Made by a program: the position numbers and the translations under genes
The notes under the pieces: model-generated
The model's database searches: none
Seen by the model: only the letters and a program-made list of their open reading frames with translations
What the model was told of the DNA's origin: nothing
NCBI GenBank assembly: GCA_036244855.1
Contig: BQKZ01010214.1
Location: 1 to 19,467, forward strand
Origin: Temnopleurus reevesii
Lineage: Eukaryota > Echinodermata > Echinoidea > Temnopleuroida > Temnopleuridae
Reading direction: 5' to 3'
Length of the DNA: 19,467 nt
Part shown: one piece after another, positions 1 through 8,427 of the stretch
Layout: each line of letters begins with the position of its first letter
Numbering within the stretch: the stretch's first letter is position 1

Positions 1-1540
1 TTATTCCTACCGTGGCATCCACGCCACATCCGACCGCGACTTCCCCCCCTCCCTCCTCGCCCTAGCTACCCCAAGTACCTATGCGCATGTAAATGTAAGA
101 AGACAATAATTAAAGGAGAAAGGTAAATGGGAAAAATAATAGCGGCTGTGGGAGAGAAAACGATCTGGGATAAGTAGAAATAGAATATGCCTTTTCAAGC
201 TGTGTGTTCGAAGAAATGAGAGGAAGAGGAGGAGAGAAACTTAATACGGAGTACCCCATTGGAATCCACCGAGGGAGAGCATCTGCCCTTTCGTTCGGGA
301 CAGTGTAGCTATCAGTATGCAAGCATCTATTGCTCGACATTCCAACACTGGTAGTCGATCAAGTGCATGTGCCAACTGCGCCGTGTGATTATTTACAAAT
401 AATACGGAGGGAGAAAATTGCGTGGTTTAGTTTATCCACATGCGGTTGACGTGTTAATGAAATCAAGAGATGGACAATGCGAAACGGCGGGGAGCGCATC
501 ATCGGGTACTTAATGTCCAAACTTTAGAAGGGATGCCGGTAATCGAGGAGAAAGTAGGTTGAGTTATCATTGTTTCGTGTTTTTATCCGACCAAATAATC
601 GATACGATGATGCGGATCCGGCCATGGCTGAGAGGCAGTGCTCGCTCAACTAATTTCTTGGCAGCATATTTGGAAGGCGGCACCACTACATGGGCGCCGA
701 AAGACTGATAACTTTTGTGGAAAAAATAGAAGAGCAAATGTATTATGTCGTCGCACTCTCTCCATACTCAAGGAATTATAATTTTCATGACAAGCGATTC
801 AAAATCTGTGGATTGCGAATACAAGTCATCGGATCGTATTTGTTACGGAACCCTTTGACTTATATTTCACGATTTTCGTTGATTGATTTAAAAGACAAGA
901 AAGGACAAAATGGACTTTTTTGTTTGGAATTCGACTGCTATAATATCAGCAAAAATTGTCCCTCATAAATCGTCATGAGATGTGAACATCAATTACAGGA
1001 CTGATTAATTATTGACATGCCGTTGAATACATGATCTTATACAGAAATAGGAGCGCAAATCTTAAAGAGAGAGAAAAACAACAACAACAATATTCTATTT
1101 TTCAATCATGTATAGGGATAAACCAACATATTGTTTTTAAGGTTTGGTATAAGTATGCTCACACTTTCAAGACGAATGGAAGAAAATGACTCCTCATTTG
1201 GTGCTACAAGGAAAATAATCCGTATAAGCCTGAATTTTGAAGAGGAATTATTGGATAATCCGTGTAGACTTCTAGACCGAGTTGGATGCGCAACTAATAC
1301 AGATCACGCAGACAAATTTTCATTGCCATGATTGAATATTGCATTAGTTACGGCGGGAATATAATCCCTAGACACATTAAGATGCATTAACGTTGCAATA
1401 AATCCTGGAAAAGCAGCACCCGCGGCTCTAATTGTTTGGAAACATTGGAGAGGTAAATTCAAGGAGTATAACCATACCATGAGAAATACAACGGAAGCGT
1501 TCGGTCAATATCTGACGAAGAATACTCTACAAGAGAAGAA
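1..1540. other. Non-coding flank upstream of the kinase gene
   Basis: I see no convincing exon, RNA gene or repeat array here. The first 60 bases are C-rich and the rest is AT-rich. The open frames (for example 690-968 on + and 110-340 on -) are under 100 codons, have no recognisable motif and have unstructured compositions, so I treat them as chance. Undetected 5' untranslated exons of the kinase gene could lie here, but nothing in the sequence identifies one. Confidence 0.6.
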
Positions 1541-1552
1541 ATATATATATAT
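1541..1552 (+). promoter_or_regulatory. Short AT dinucleotide run, possible TATA-like element
   Basis: A run of alternating A and T lies about 70 bases before the first ATG of the kinase frame. Position and composition would allow a TATA-like promoter element, but it is equally a short microsatellite. The neighbouring possible splice acceptor argues that the true promoter may lie further upstream. Low confidence. Confidence 0.18.
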
Positions 1553-1574
1553 TTTTATTTTCGTCTGTGTTTAG
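1553..1574 (+). other. Candidate 3' splice site before the kinase exon
   Basis: A T-rich tract ending in TGTGTTTAG at 1574 resembles a polypyrimidine tract plus AG acceptor. If used, the exon starts at 1575 and the 5' UTR contains an intron. This is inference only; transcript data would be needed. The reading frame itself does not require it, because it starts downstream at 1624. Confidence 0.22.
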
Positions 1575-1599
1575 AGTTAAATTTAGCTTTTGCGATAGG

Positions 1600-1614
1600 A
1601 TGGAATGGGGATAG
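1600..1614 (+). other. Four-codon upstream ORF ending 9 bases before the kinase start
   Basis: ATG GAA TGG GGA TAG is a minimal upstream ORF. Its TAG at 1612-1614 is in frame with the kinase ORF, so it also closes the kinase frame on the 5' side and rules out an N-terminal extension by simple readthrough of this exon. If transcription starts upstream, such a short uORF could dampen initiation at 1624 and favour reinitiation at 1651. The regulatory effect is inferred. Confidence 0.4.
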
Positions 1615-1623
1615 CTTGTACAA

Positions 1624-2823
1624 ATGCCTTCGGTTGAGAGGGATAGCACGATGGCACAGCGTAAACTGAGTGAAAGCACGGGAGGGTCTGGTGGGGGTGA
1701 CTCGGGTACTCCTGTATCACCCTTCCCCGGATCCCAACAGTACACACCCATAGGGATCTTGAAGGAAGGGAGCTACGGAAAGATTGAGTTGATAGTGGAC
1801 AAACGATCAGGAGTAAGATATGCTTTAAAGCAAATTAAAAAGGACAATATCAAATTCAAAGACTTTCATCGGGAAATTGTGCTGAGCTGTGAGCTGTCGG
1901 TCCATGCTGCAGTTGTAGCAACGCTTCCAGACACCTTTGAGTCAACCGATTCATATATGATGCTCCAGGAGTACGCTCCTTATGGGGACCTTCTTGAAGC
2001 TATTCCTCCGCAAAGGGGATTGGATGAAATTCGTGTGAAATCTTGTCTTGCCCAAGTAGCAGCTGCTTTGTCTTTCCTACATTCCAAACGACTTGTTCAC
2101 GGCGATGTCAAACCGGAGAATGTTCTTCTGTTTGATAAGGATCTTACAGTCGCCAAGCTCTCAGACTTTAGCCATACCCGTCGGAGAGGATCATTGGTAC
2201 GAAAGAACGCCAGATCGATACCGTACTCGCCACCCGAAGTCTCGCAGGCGCTTGAAAACGAGAGCTTCGCGTTGGAGCCCAGTCAAGACTCCTGGCACTT
2301 TGGCGTAATGCTCTTCTGCATCCTCACGGGGATGTTCCCCTGGGAGGTTGCTGATCCGACCCGTAGCTCATCCTTCGAGGAGTTCACCAAATGGCAGAAG
2401 CGCAAGATCACGGTGGCGCCGCCAACGTGGCGCAACTTCACGCCAAAGCTTCTGAAACTGTGCCGTAAGCTCTTGGAGCCCAAGGCTGAGCGCCGAGGAT
2501 CTGTCTCGCAAATCCATAAGTATATCGGAGATTCCTGGCTGAAGAACCCCACCTCTTCCTCACCGCCTAGCCGAGCAGGTACGGGGGCAGCAGCGGCCAA
2601 AAGACCATCCTTGGGACAGAACGTCACGTCTAATACCAAAGAACACGAGGGTGGCAATGGAAGTAATGACAGCAATAATAACAACAAAACTTGCATGGAT
2701 GAGCTCAGAGACAAACTTGAGGCTCATGGAGTGGTAACGAAGACAAATAAAGATATCAGGAGACAGAGAACAGCAGACTGGGTACGTGATACGTGTGTAA
2801 ATCCCTTGCACAATCCCCCATAA
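1624..2823 (+). CDS. SBK1-like: SBK1-like serine/threonine protein kinase (399 aa)
   Basis: A protein kinase domain occupies about residues 40-305. It is flanked by a Ser/Gly-rich N-terminus and a low-complexity Ala/Ser/Asn tail. SBK-type signatures include QEYAPYGDL (115-123), VHGDVKPENVLLFD (158-171), IPYSPPEV (199-206) and the LTGMFPWE segment (234-241), all close to vertebrate SBK1 as I know it. The ATP lysine is K69 (YALK), the helix-C glutamate E84, the catalytic aspartate D161, N166 and the metal aspartate D181. Two motifs deviate: HRD reads HGD (159-161) and DFG reads DFS (181-183). The glycine loop reads KEGSYG, lacking its first Gly. It probably phosphorylates Ser/Thr; the substrate is unknown. 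No transmembrane or signal segment is seen. Length is near vertebrate SBK1 (about 420 residues). The ATG at 1624 has a poor context (C at -3); the second in-frame ATG at 1651 (Met10) has A at -3 and G at +4 and may be the main start. A GTACGTG at 2780 could act as a splice donor, but the downstream poly(A) signal favours an uninterrupted terminal exon. Orthology within the family is uncertain. Confidence 0.9.
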   Translation: MPSVERDSTMAQRKLSESTGGSGGGDSGTPVSPFPGSQQYTPIGILKEGSYGKIELIVDKRSGVRYALKQIKKDNIKFKDFHREIVLSCELSVHAAVVATLPDTFESTDSYMMLQEYAPYGDLLEAIPPQRGLDEIRVKSCLAQVAAALSFLHSKRLVHGDVKPENVLLFDKDLTVAKLSDFSHTRRRGSLVRKNARSIPYSPPEVSQALENESFALEPSQDSWHFGVMLFCILTGMFPWEVADPTRSSSFEEFTKWQKRKITVAPPTWRNFTPKLLKLCRKLLEPKAERRGSVSQIHKYIGDSWLKNPTSSSPPSRAGTGAAAAKRPSLGQNVTSNTKEHEGGNGSNDSNNNNKTCMDELRDKLEAHGVVTKTNKDIRRQRTADWVRDTCVNPLHNPP

Positions 2824-2927
2824 GACAGATACTGTACAATGCGTTTTAGCATAAGTGAATGTCTCGGGTGTGACTCCAAGACAGTGTGCAAAATAACTGA
2901 ACCTTGTGTAATTTTCTTATACCAATG

Positions 2928-2933
2928 AATAAA
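2928..2933 (+). terminator. Poly(A) signal AATAAA of the kinase gene
   Basis: A canonical AATAAA lies 105 bases after the kinase stop codon. A T/G-rich stretch (GTTGTTTTT, near 2962) sits 30 bases further on, as expected for a cleavage and polyadenylation site. It implies a short 3' UTR with cleavage near 2945-2955 and supports the 1624-2823 frame as the terminal exon. Confidence 0.65.
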
Positions 2934-2959
2934 TGAACGATGCTTGGTCTCAATCAAGG

Positions 2960-3529
2960 AAAGTTGTTTTTAGATAATTTTATGTAGAAAACGGGAAGAA
3001 TTTTGGGTGATAATGAACATGATATGGTCATGTTAGAACTACACACTTGGCAATGATGGTGCATTCTGTACCCCTGGTGGTGTAGCTGCGATTACAATAG
3101 CATAACCATATAAGATGGAGATCTCCCAAAATGGTACATATATATCAATCCTAACTATATATATCTACACCCAAAAGGGTGCTGCTAATATCGTATAAAA
3201 GCTAATAGCTGAACCACTAAAGGTACAAAATTAAACTTTAATTTCTTAGTGCGACGACATAAATCCTTGAAAAATAGTATTATCCCATGTTTTTAAATTT
3301 CGACGTGCCACACACTTCAAAGTATATCCAGCATTTACTGTACTAGCGGCTGCTCTCCTTATGGTGCAAAACTGCGCCCTTATTTCTGAGTGTGTAGATA
3401 GTATGGTATAACCGGTGTACAAAAATCCTTCTTTTTCCTCACCTAATGATAATTGTGTAAGAATTATCGCAGAACCCGTATGTAGATCACGTTCACTTGA
3501 AATTCGTCCAAGCTATCATTATTTGCTCA
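2960..3529. other. AT-rich intergenic DNA, no feature seen
   Basis: This stretch follows the inferred cleavage site of the kinase transcript. It has short TATATA runs around 3140-3165 and no open frame over 60 codons. I see no terminal repeats or coding motifs. Confidence 0.5.
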
Positions 3530-3657
3530 GGGGCCTGTAACATAAAATATTCAATTAAACTTACGATAAATATTAATCGTAAGTCTATGGCAAAACGTGT
3601 ATCAAAGAGATACGATTAATTTCCAATTTATTGTATCTCTTTTGTGTTACAGGGCCC
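3530..3657. mobile_element. MITE-like element with terminal and two internal hairpins
   Basis: The 128-bp element has 18-bp terminal inverted repeats, GGGGCCTGTAACATAAAA at the left and the complement of GGGCCCTGTAACACAAAA at the right, with 16 of 18 matching. Inside are two more inverted repeats: ACTTACGAT (3559-3567) with ATCGTAAGT (3576-3584), and AAAGAGATA (3604-3612) with TATCTCTTT (3634-3642), both perfect. It has no coding capacity. The structure fits a non-autonomous DNA transposon. I cannot identify a clear target-site duplication, so the superfamily is left open. Confidence 0.75.
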
Positions 3658-5386
3658 TTATCACATCAACAATTATCTCGCCATCTAGTACAGTTTTCTT
3701 ATTAAATGTCCTAGAAACGCCCAGCTTGGTAAATTTCATGTTAAGGCGTCTTTATATATAGTTGCTGATACAAGATTCAATTTTTGTGAATTGTCTAGTA
3801 TTCCCCATCAATTAAACGACGAATGTTATAAAGTCTCAAGTGTTCACAGAAGTAAAAAGATTTCTGACATCATTTAGACGACAAAGGTTTACAACTCCAC
3901 AAATGCTATTATAAGGTTATAAAACCGATTATGAAAGTGGTTAGTGTAGCTCGAGCATAATTATGAAAACACCTATATGTGTCTTCCGTAAAATGTAGAA
4001 AGTAAATTTGTCATATTTTTCGTTTTAATTATTTTAAAGATATATTTTCAGGGAAGTATTACACGTGCAATATAGAAAATTAACACATTTCCTGTTAATC
4101 TTGTCTTGTATAATGAATTGGATTATTGCATCAAGTAATGTGATCGCTGTGACGGAATAGTTATAATGTACATCTGAAAAGATGAATATCTTGGTAGCAG
4201 AGTCGTTATTGTAAAAATGAGGTTCGCTTTTCTAGCTGTTTAGAGCAGGTACAAGGTGTTTTGTCTATATTCAAAATAAGGGATGTAAGCGAAACATTTT
4301 AGCAAAATAAAGATTTGCTCATCAACTAATGTAAAATGCTCGAAGCTCGCCTTGCCATGCTTATACTCACTAAGTTCGAGCGATCCCAGAGTAGTTTTTT
4401 TTTATTGTCCTAGAAGTCAATCAGAGACAAAAATATGTGAATTGGTGATAATATTCTAAAATCAAGTTAGATTGAATTTTACCCATTAAGATCACTTTTT
4501 TAATCCAAGCTGTCGATTAGAAATGAAAGTCAATCCAAATGGATTAAAAATAACAATAACCAATATGACTTAATCTGAAAATATCAATCAACTTTATGGA
4601 TTACATATATATATATCTTATTTTTAGATTTGTCATCCAGGACAATTGATATAGATTACTTTGTAATCGCTCTAATTTAGAGAGTGGCTTAGATATTTTC
4701 TTCGTTTGCTTTTTATCTCCGGATATTTAGCAAACTTGTTACCCAACATAAACGTCGTGCAATATTGCCCATGTCTTCCGTACTGTACCAGAGGCATGAT
4801 CAAACAGTATAGGGTTATCGTTTTTATCAAATACTTTATATCAGATATGATATTATCTGAATGATGTCAATTGTGAAAAGGTAAAAGTGAAACGGATGTA
4901 GATAAATGAAATAAATTCTATATTTGATTCCAAAGGAATTTAGCCTCGTTTATTGTCCTAATTTACGGGTTAATTCGTTTCCATAATGAATATCGTTCGA
5001 ATTAATCTTATTTACTCTTACCAAAGGCCTTTAAACGTAATAACTCATTATTCGTGGACCAATGATTACGGAATGAAGAGTGATTAGCTTTTATGATCAC
5101 ACTAATCGCTAACAATTTATTTCACCGTGAATAACTTTTAGTATAGGACATTTAATATGACGTATCGTGTGATACGTATCTATAATAATGTAATTAATAA
5201 TAATGGGGGAGAAAAATTATTGAAATTATCGCCAGGGGAAAAATAATTTTGCCAATGCAAGTTTTATGATATATTCATACCGAATTCAAATGGGCAGTGC
5301 ATTTAACAATGTGTATATTATGTGAGCATGCAAATGCACGTGTTTTTCGGATGTGGGTTATTTTTATGTATGGTTGAGTTCTGTGC
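3658..5386. other. AT-rich intergenic DNA, no gene seen
   Basis: About 1.7 kb with frequent stops in all frames. It contains a short (AT)n run near 4606-4616 and small palindromes such as GTGATTAG with CTAATCGC near 5081-5110. No LINE, tandem array or exon-like frame was recognised. Confidence 0.5.
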
Positions 5387-5455
5387 ATTTGAGTGCATAT
5401 GTGTGTTGGTGTGAGTGTGTTTGTATGTATGTCTGTTTATTTGTGTGTGTCTAAT
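5387..5455 (+). repeat. Imperfect TG-rich microsatellite
   Basis: A strongly TG-biased stretch with interspersed TA and TT, an eroded (TG)n repeat. It makes the + frame at 5393-5665 look like a Val/Cys/Ser-rich peptide that runs on into the (TAA)n tract; I do not regard that frame as a gene. Confidence 0.65.
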
Positions 5456-5539
5456 TTTGTGGTTATACGGATGATATACAGTTCTGAAACTATTAAAGAA
5501 GATTTGACGTGGTCATCAGATTATTTGATTTATTGCATG

Positions 5540-5540
<1 letters not shown>

Positions 5541-5611
<71 letters not shown>
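5541..5611 (+). repeat. (TAA)n trinucleotide microsatellite, about 23 units
   Basis: An essentially uninterrupted TAA/ATA/AAT tract of roughly 71 bases. Its purity suggests a young, length-variable locus. It produces a poly-isoleucine open frame that is an artefact. Confidence 0.95.
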
Positions 5612-6218
5612 GATGCAATTTATAATGCGCCGAATCCATCCTGCTGGATGCTCAAGGTGCAGTAGAAAATGGTCGAGGAAAGTTGGAGGAAAGGTAGAAG
5701 GTAAGAAGAATGCTGCTTGACTTGGAGTTATCTTCTTGGGAGGCCTCCATGATGTTATGTCTTCCCTGAGTAAAATTACATCTACGTAAAATTACATTTA
5801 ATCTGCAATCTGTAATTTTGTCAGGAAATTCGATTTTTTTTAAATAGAAAAACACAAAAACTTCAAATGATCACGATGATGCTTGTAATTTTATGAATTT
5901 TCTGATATTGCTTACACATATATTCCGCAACCCTTCCGAATATGGTTCGACATTTGGCATTATCTAAACATATTTCACCATCGCCTCAACATATTTGTGC
6001 AAGGATTGAGTAATGCAAATGACCTATATAAGCTCGATGTAGAGAGCTAAAAAGCCCATCACTCTTTAGGAGACTTAACTCAGACAGAAGAGGCTCAGAT
6101 TCGGAAATAAATGTCTGGAGAGATGATGGTTAAATGCAACTTGAACTTGAAATCAGGTCCCACAACAGTGTTTCTGAGAAGTAAATAAATGTCACATGAA
6201 ATAACAATGTTCAAAAGA
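5612..6218. other. Intergenic DNA, no feature seen
   Basis: No open frame of note. The minus frame at 5652-5855 (67 codons) has no recognisable motif. A short direct repeat (GTAAAATTACATCTACGTAA region, 5770-5797) is the only local structure noticed. Confidence 0.45.
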
Positions 6219-6394
6219 AACACGATATATACTATGTTCAAAAAATTAAGTCGAACGCAGACAATAAAGCCGTACGCCGTGTATTAAAGTATGCAGACAC
6301 AACAATGACAAGCCGGTTCCGATTTGAATAGCATTGCATAGGAGCATTGAATCTGCGTTCGACTTAATTATTCGGAAATATATTATATCGTGTT
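6219..6394. mobile_element. MITE-like element with ~43-bp terminal inverted repeats
   Basis: The left arm, 6219-6262, and the complement of the right arm, 6352-6394, both begin AACACGATATA and both end in ATTAAGTCGAACGCAGA (17 of 17 identical, 6246-6262 and 6352-6368). They diverge slightly between. The 89-bp interior has no coding capacity. This is the layout of a short non-autonomous DNA transposon. No target duplication could be assigned with confidence. Confidence 0.75.
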
Positions 6395-6429
6395 AATAGT
6401 AATAAACAGCATATAATCTACCGCGACTT

Positions 6430-6545
6430 CCCGACAGACTATACTCTCAAAATCCCTCACATCTTCTCCCCTCCACTTCCTCCATCTCCACCCCTCCTCT
6501 CTATCTCTCACTCTCCCGTCTCTCTATCTATTCTGCTTCTCCTTT
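6430..6545 (+). repeat. Pyrimidine-rich tract (C/T-biased)
   Basis: Roughly 115 bases are dominated by C and T on the + strand, with clusters such as CTCTCTATCTCTCACTCTCC. It could adopt a triplex (H-DNA) conformation or simply be eroded low-complexity sequence. It lies immediately upstream of the CRE/CCAAT cluster at 6746-6767, so it may belong to a regulatory region, but that link is inference. Confidence 0.5.
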
Positions 6546-6740
6546 TATAACCCCGCCTTATTATTTCCCCTACAATGGCTCCCACCTTGTCATTCCTTTA
6601 AACTCCAATCTCATTACACAGCTAATCGAATCGCTCATCGGTGGTCGCCCTGCTCCTCTTCCCAACAAGCTCTGTTTGCATAATCCATCCCGCACCCTCC
6701 ATCCTGAATAGGGTGACTCGCCGGTAATTCGCTTCTCTCA

Positions 6741-6814
6741 CCCAGTGACGTCATTGGGATTGCCAATTTGCGCGGTGGTGTTGAATTTTAAACAGAGCCA
6801 GATATGAACACGTG
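6741..6814 (+). promoter_or_regulatory. Cluster of CRE, two CCAAT boxes and an E-box
   Basis: TGACGTCA (6746-6753) is a perfect cAMP-response-element palindrome. ATTGG (6753-6757) and CCAAT (6763-6767) form opposed CCAAT boxes 5 bases apart. CACGTG (6809-6814) is a perfect E-box. The surrounding sequence is more GC-rich than its neighbours. Together with the upstream pyrimidine tract this resembles a proximal promoter or enhancer, yet no exon is recognisable downstream. Chance co-occurrence is possible. Confidence 0.3.
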
Positions 6815-7007
6815 AAGAAGACGCACGAACAGAGGCGAAAACACTTTCATTATGTTTTTCAAATTTGAGAGGCATCCACTATTTTAGGGAAAATTCCAGG
6901 ACGTTTGATAAAGGAAATTGTTGTCCAAACGAAAAGGAAAGTGGAGTAGTGGTGGGTTATTAGAATTTCACACTGCAGGTACTCGTTATAATGCATTTCC
7001 GGACAAT

Positions 7008-7356
7008 CCTACTCTGATTCTTAGGAGAGTTTTTTTTTCCTGCCGAAAAGGAGAAAAAGCCTCAAATAACTTAGTAATCATGTACACTCTTAAAATAATC
7101 TATTTAAAATCACTAAACGAGTAGTCAGGTTGGAACCACTGGCGATTCAGTCAGTATTTCTTTTATCTTCTAAAAAAATCTTACTCTGATTCCTTGGAGA
7201 GGTTTGTTTTTCTCCCGAAAATGAAAAAAAAGCCTAAAATAACTTAGTAATCCTATACAGTCTTAAAATAATCTATATAACTACTATCAATCTATCAATA
7301 TAACTACACGAGTAGTCAGGTGGGAACCACTGGCGAACCAGTCAGTATTTTTTAAA
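7008..7356 (+). repeat. Tandem duplication, two ~170-bp copies
   Basis: Copy A (about 7008-7165) and copy B (about 7179-7353) share TACTCTGATTC, AAAGCCT...AAATAACTTAGTAATC, CTTAAAATAATCTAT, GAGTAGTCAGGT and GGAACCACTGGCGA in the same order. Copy B carries an extra ATCTATCAATATAACTA-type insertion before the shared GAGTAGTCAGG. Divergence is about 15-20 percent by eye, so the duplication is not recent. The short + frame at 6918-7124 covers part of copy A and is not conserved in copy B. Confidence 0.75.
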
Positions 7357-7442
7357 TTTTCAGTCAGAAATGACTGAAACTCGGTCAAACCATCATCCTG
7401 GTCAAACCCAACAGGAAATACAATCAAATTTGACGCGAATTG
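7306..7442 (+). repeat. Dispersed fragment related to the 13.9-15.6 kb tandem array
   Basis: The end of copy B plus the following sequence matches the long-unit array in the same order: GAGTAGTCAGG, AACCACTGGCGAACCAGTCA, ATGACTGAAACTCGGTCAAA, AACAGGAAATA and TCAAATTTG. Equivalent blocks lie at about 14205-14320, 14630-14700 and 15090-15185. This shows that the unit is dispersed beyond the array. The minus frame 7287-7532 (81 codons) overlaps it and is judged fortuitous. Confidence 0.65.
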
Positions 7443-7707
7443 CAGTTGGATCCCAGCTGACAGATTTGTAGTCAATTCAACTACATATAGTTTGTTGTGC
7501 GAATCCCCTATATCAATTAAAGACCACCCCATGATTCATTCATTTGTCTCCGAGGGAAACGTAAAAATAACAGCGTCTCTTTTTAAAGAAATAAAATGTT
7601 AAATGAAAATCGCATCTTCGAGAAAAGAAAAGGAGGGAAGTTAAAACATCATGAGTGCATTGATGCACCAAGATTTCGTTTACCGATGTTGGCATGCCTT
7701 CAGGCTA
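7443..7707. other. Short intergenic stretch, nothing recognised
   Basis: No repeat arm, RNA gene or exon was identified between the array-related fragment and the inverted-repeat element. Confidence 0.4.
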
Positions 7708-8062
7708 TATACACTGTGAGCAGAAGGAGAAAAGAAACTTGTAGGAGAAAGTAAATCTTTATTCAAGCATTCATAATAGCTAGATGGACAAAAAAAGAAA
7801 GTCGAACATGTCGAATGTGCGACTCTTGATCAACATTTATTCGTAAAATGAGAAGGGTTGATTGTGTGTGTGTGTGTGTGTGTGTGTGCATGTGTGTGTG
7901 TATGTCTGGGTGTGTGTGTGTTTGTGTTTGTGTGTGTGTTTGTGTGTGTGTTTGTGTGTGTTGTGTGTATGTATGTGTGTGTATCCATCTAGCTATTGTT
8001 AATGCTCGAATGGAGGTTGTTTAGTTTGTCCCAGGCCGTTGTACTTTCTGCTCATAGTGATA
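7708..8062. mobile_element. Foldback-like element enclosing a (TG)n microsatellite
   Basis: Imperfect inverted arms lie at 7708-7788 and 7984-8062. The inner ends match best, AATAGCTAGATGGA (7775-7788) with TCCATCTAGCTATT (7984-7997), and so do the outer ends, CACTGTGAGCAGAA with TTCTGCTCATAGTG. The middle of the arms is diverged. The interior carries a small hairpin (GTCGAACAT / ATGTGCGAC at about 7801-7823) and a long TG repeat. Non-autonomous DNA transposon or foldback element is the most likely reading. No coding capacity. Confidence 0.65.
7863..7983 (+). repeat. (TG)n microsatellite, ~120 bp, interrupted
   Basis: Long TG runs are broken by CA, TA, TC and TT interruptions, for example GTATGTCTGGG and repeated GTTTGTG units. 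The tract begins as a pure repeat of about 13 units and decays rightward. Such alternating purine-pyrimidine DNA can form Z-DNA. Confidence 0.92.
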
Positions 8063-8206
8063 CTGACGCGCCAATAGCTGAGCAATCCCATTATCATCCT
8101 AATAACGTATTCAATCCCAACGGTTAATGATCTGAAATGTCCCACTTTATAGCGCAGTCACACTTGCAGACCGAACCCATCCTGCTCCCAAACTGAATTA
8201 TCTTAC

Positions 8207-8427
8207 TAAGGCTGACTCACACCTTTGCGTTTTTAGCCTGCGTCGTCCCAGGATAGCCTTATAAGACGGTGTAATGACGTTTGGGTTGCGCTCAAGATCT
8301 TACGCCGAACGTTAGTTCACCTTAATAATCTGCGTCTTTGTGCATCCAAGAGCGTTTCATTTTCAAAAAACGATGGGCTGACGCAGACTTAAACGCCCTG
8401 AAAACGCCAATGTGTGAGTTAGCCTTA
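8207..8427. mobile_element. MITE-like element, TIRs AGGCT(G/A)ACTCACAC, probable TA duplication
   Basis: The left end TAAGGCTGACTCACAC and the right end GTGTGAGTTAGCCTTA are inverted copies. The similarity continues inward through TTTGCGTTTTTAG versus the complement of CTGAAAACGCCAA, and after a gap through CTGCGTCGTCCC versus the complement of GGGCTGACGCAG. Both ends carry TA just outside AGGCT, consistent with a TA target duplication as in Tc1/mariner-type elements. Its 221 bp have no coding capacity and the G+C is higher than in the flanks. Confidence 0.75.

Noticed and set aside
690..968. 92-codon + frame upstream of the kinase
   Set aside because: No recognisable motif, no supporting start context and no link to the kinase frame. 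AT-rich DNA of this length can hold such frames by chance.
2093..2957. Several open frames overlapping the kinase gene (71-143 codons, both strands)
   Set aside because: They are shadows of the kinase coding sequence or its 3' UTR. The kinase frame shows clear family motifs and the others none.
7287..7532. 81-codon minus frame
   Set aside because: It overlaps a dispersed repeat fragment, and the corresponding parts of the array contain stops in the same frame. It is judged fortuitous.
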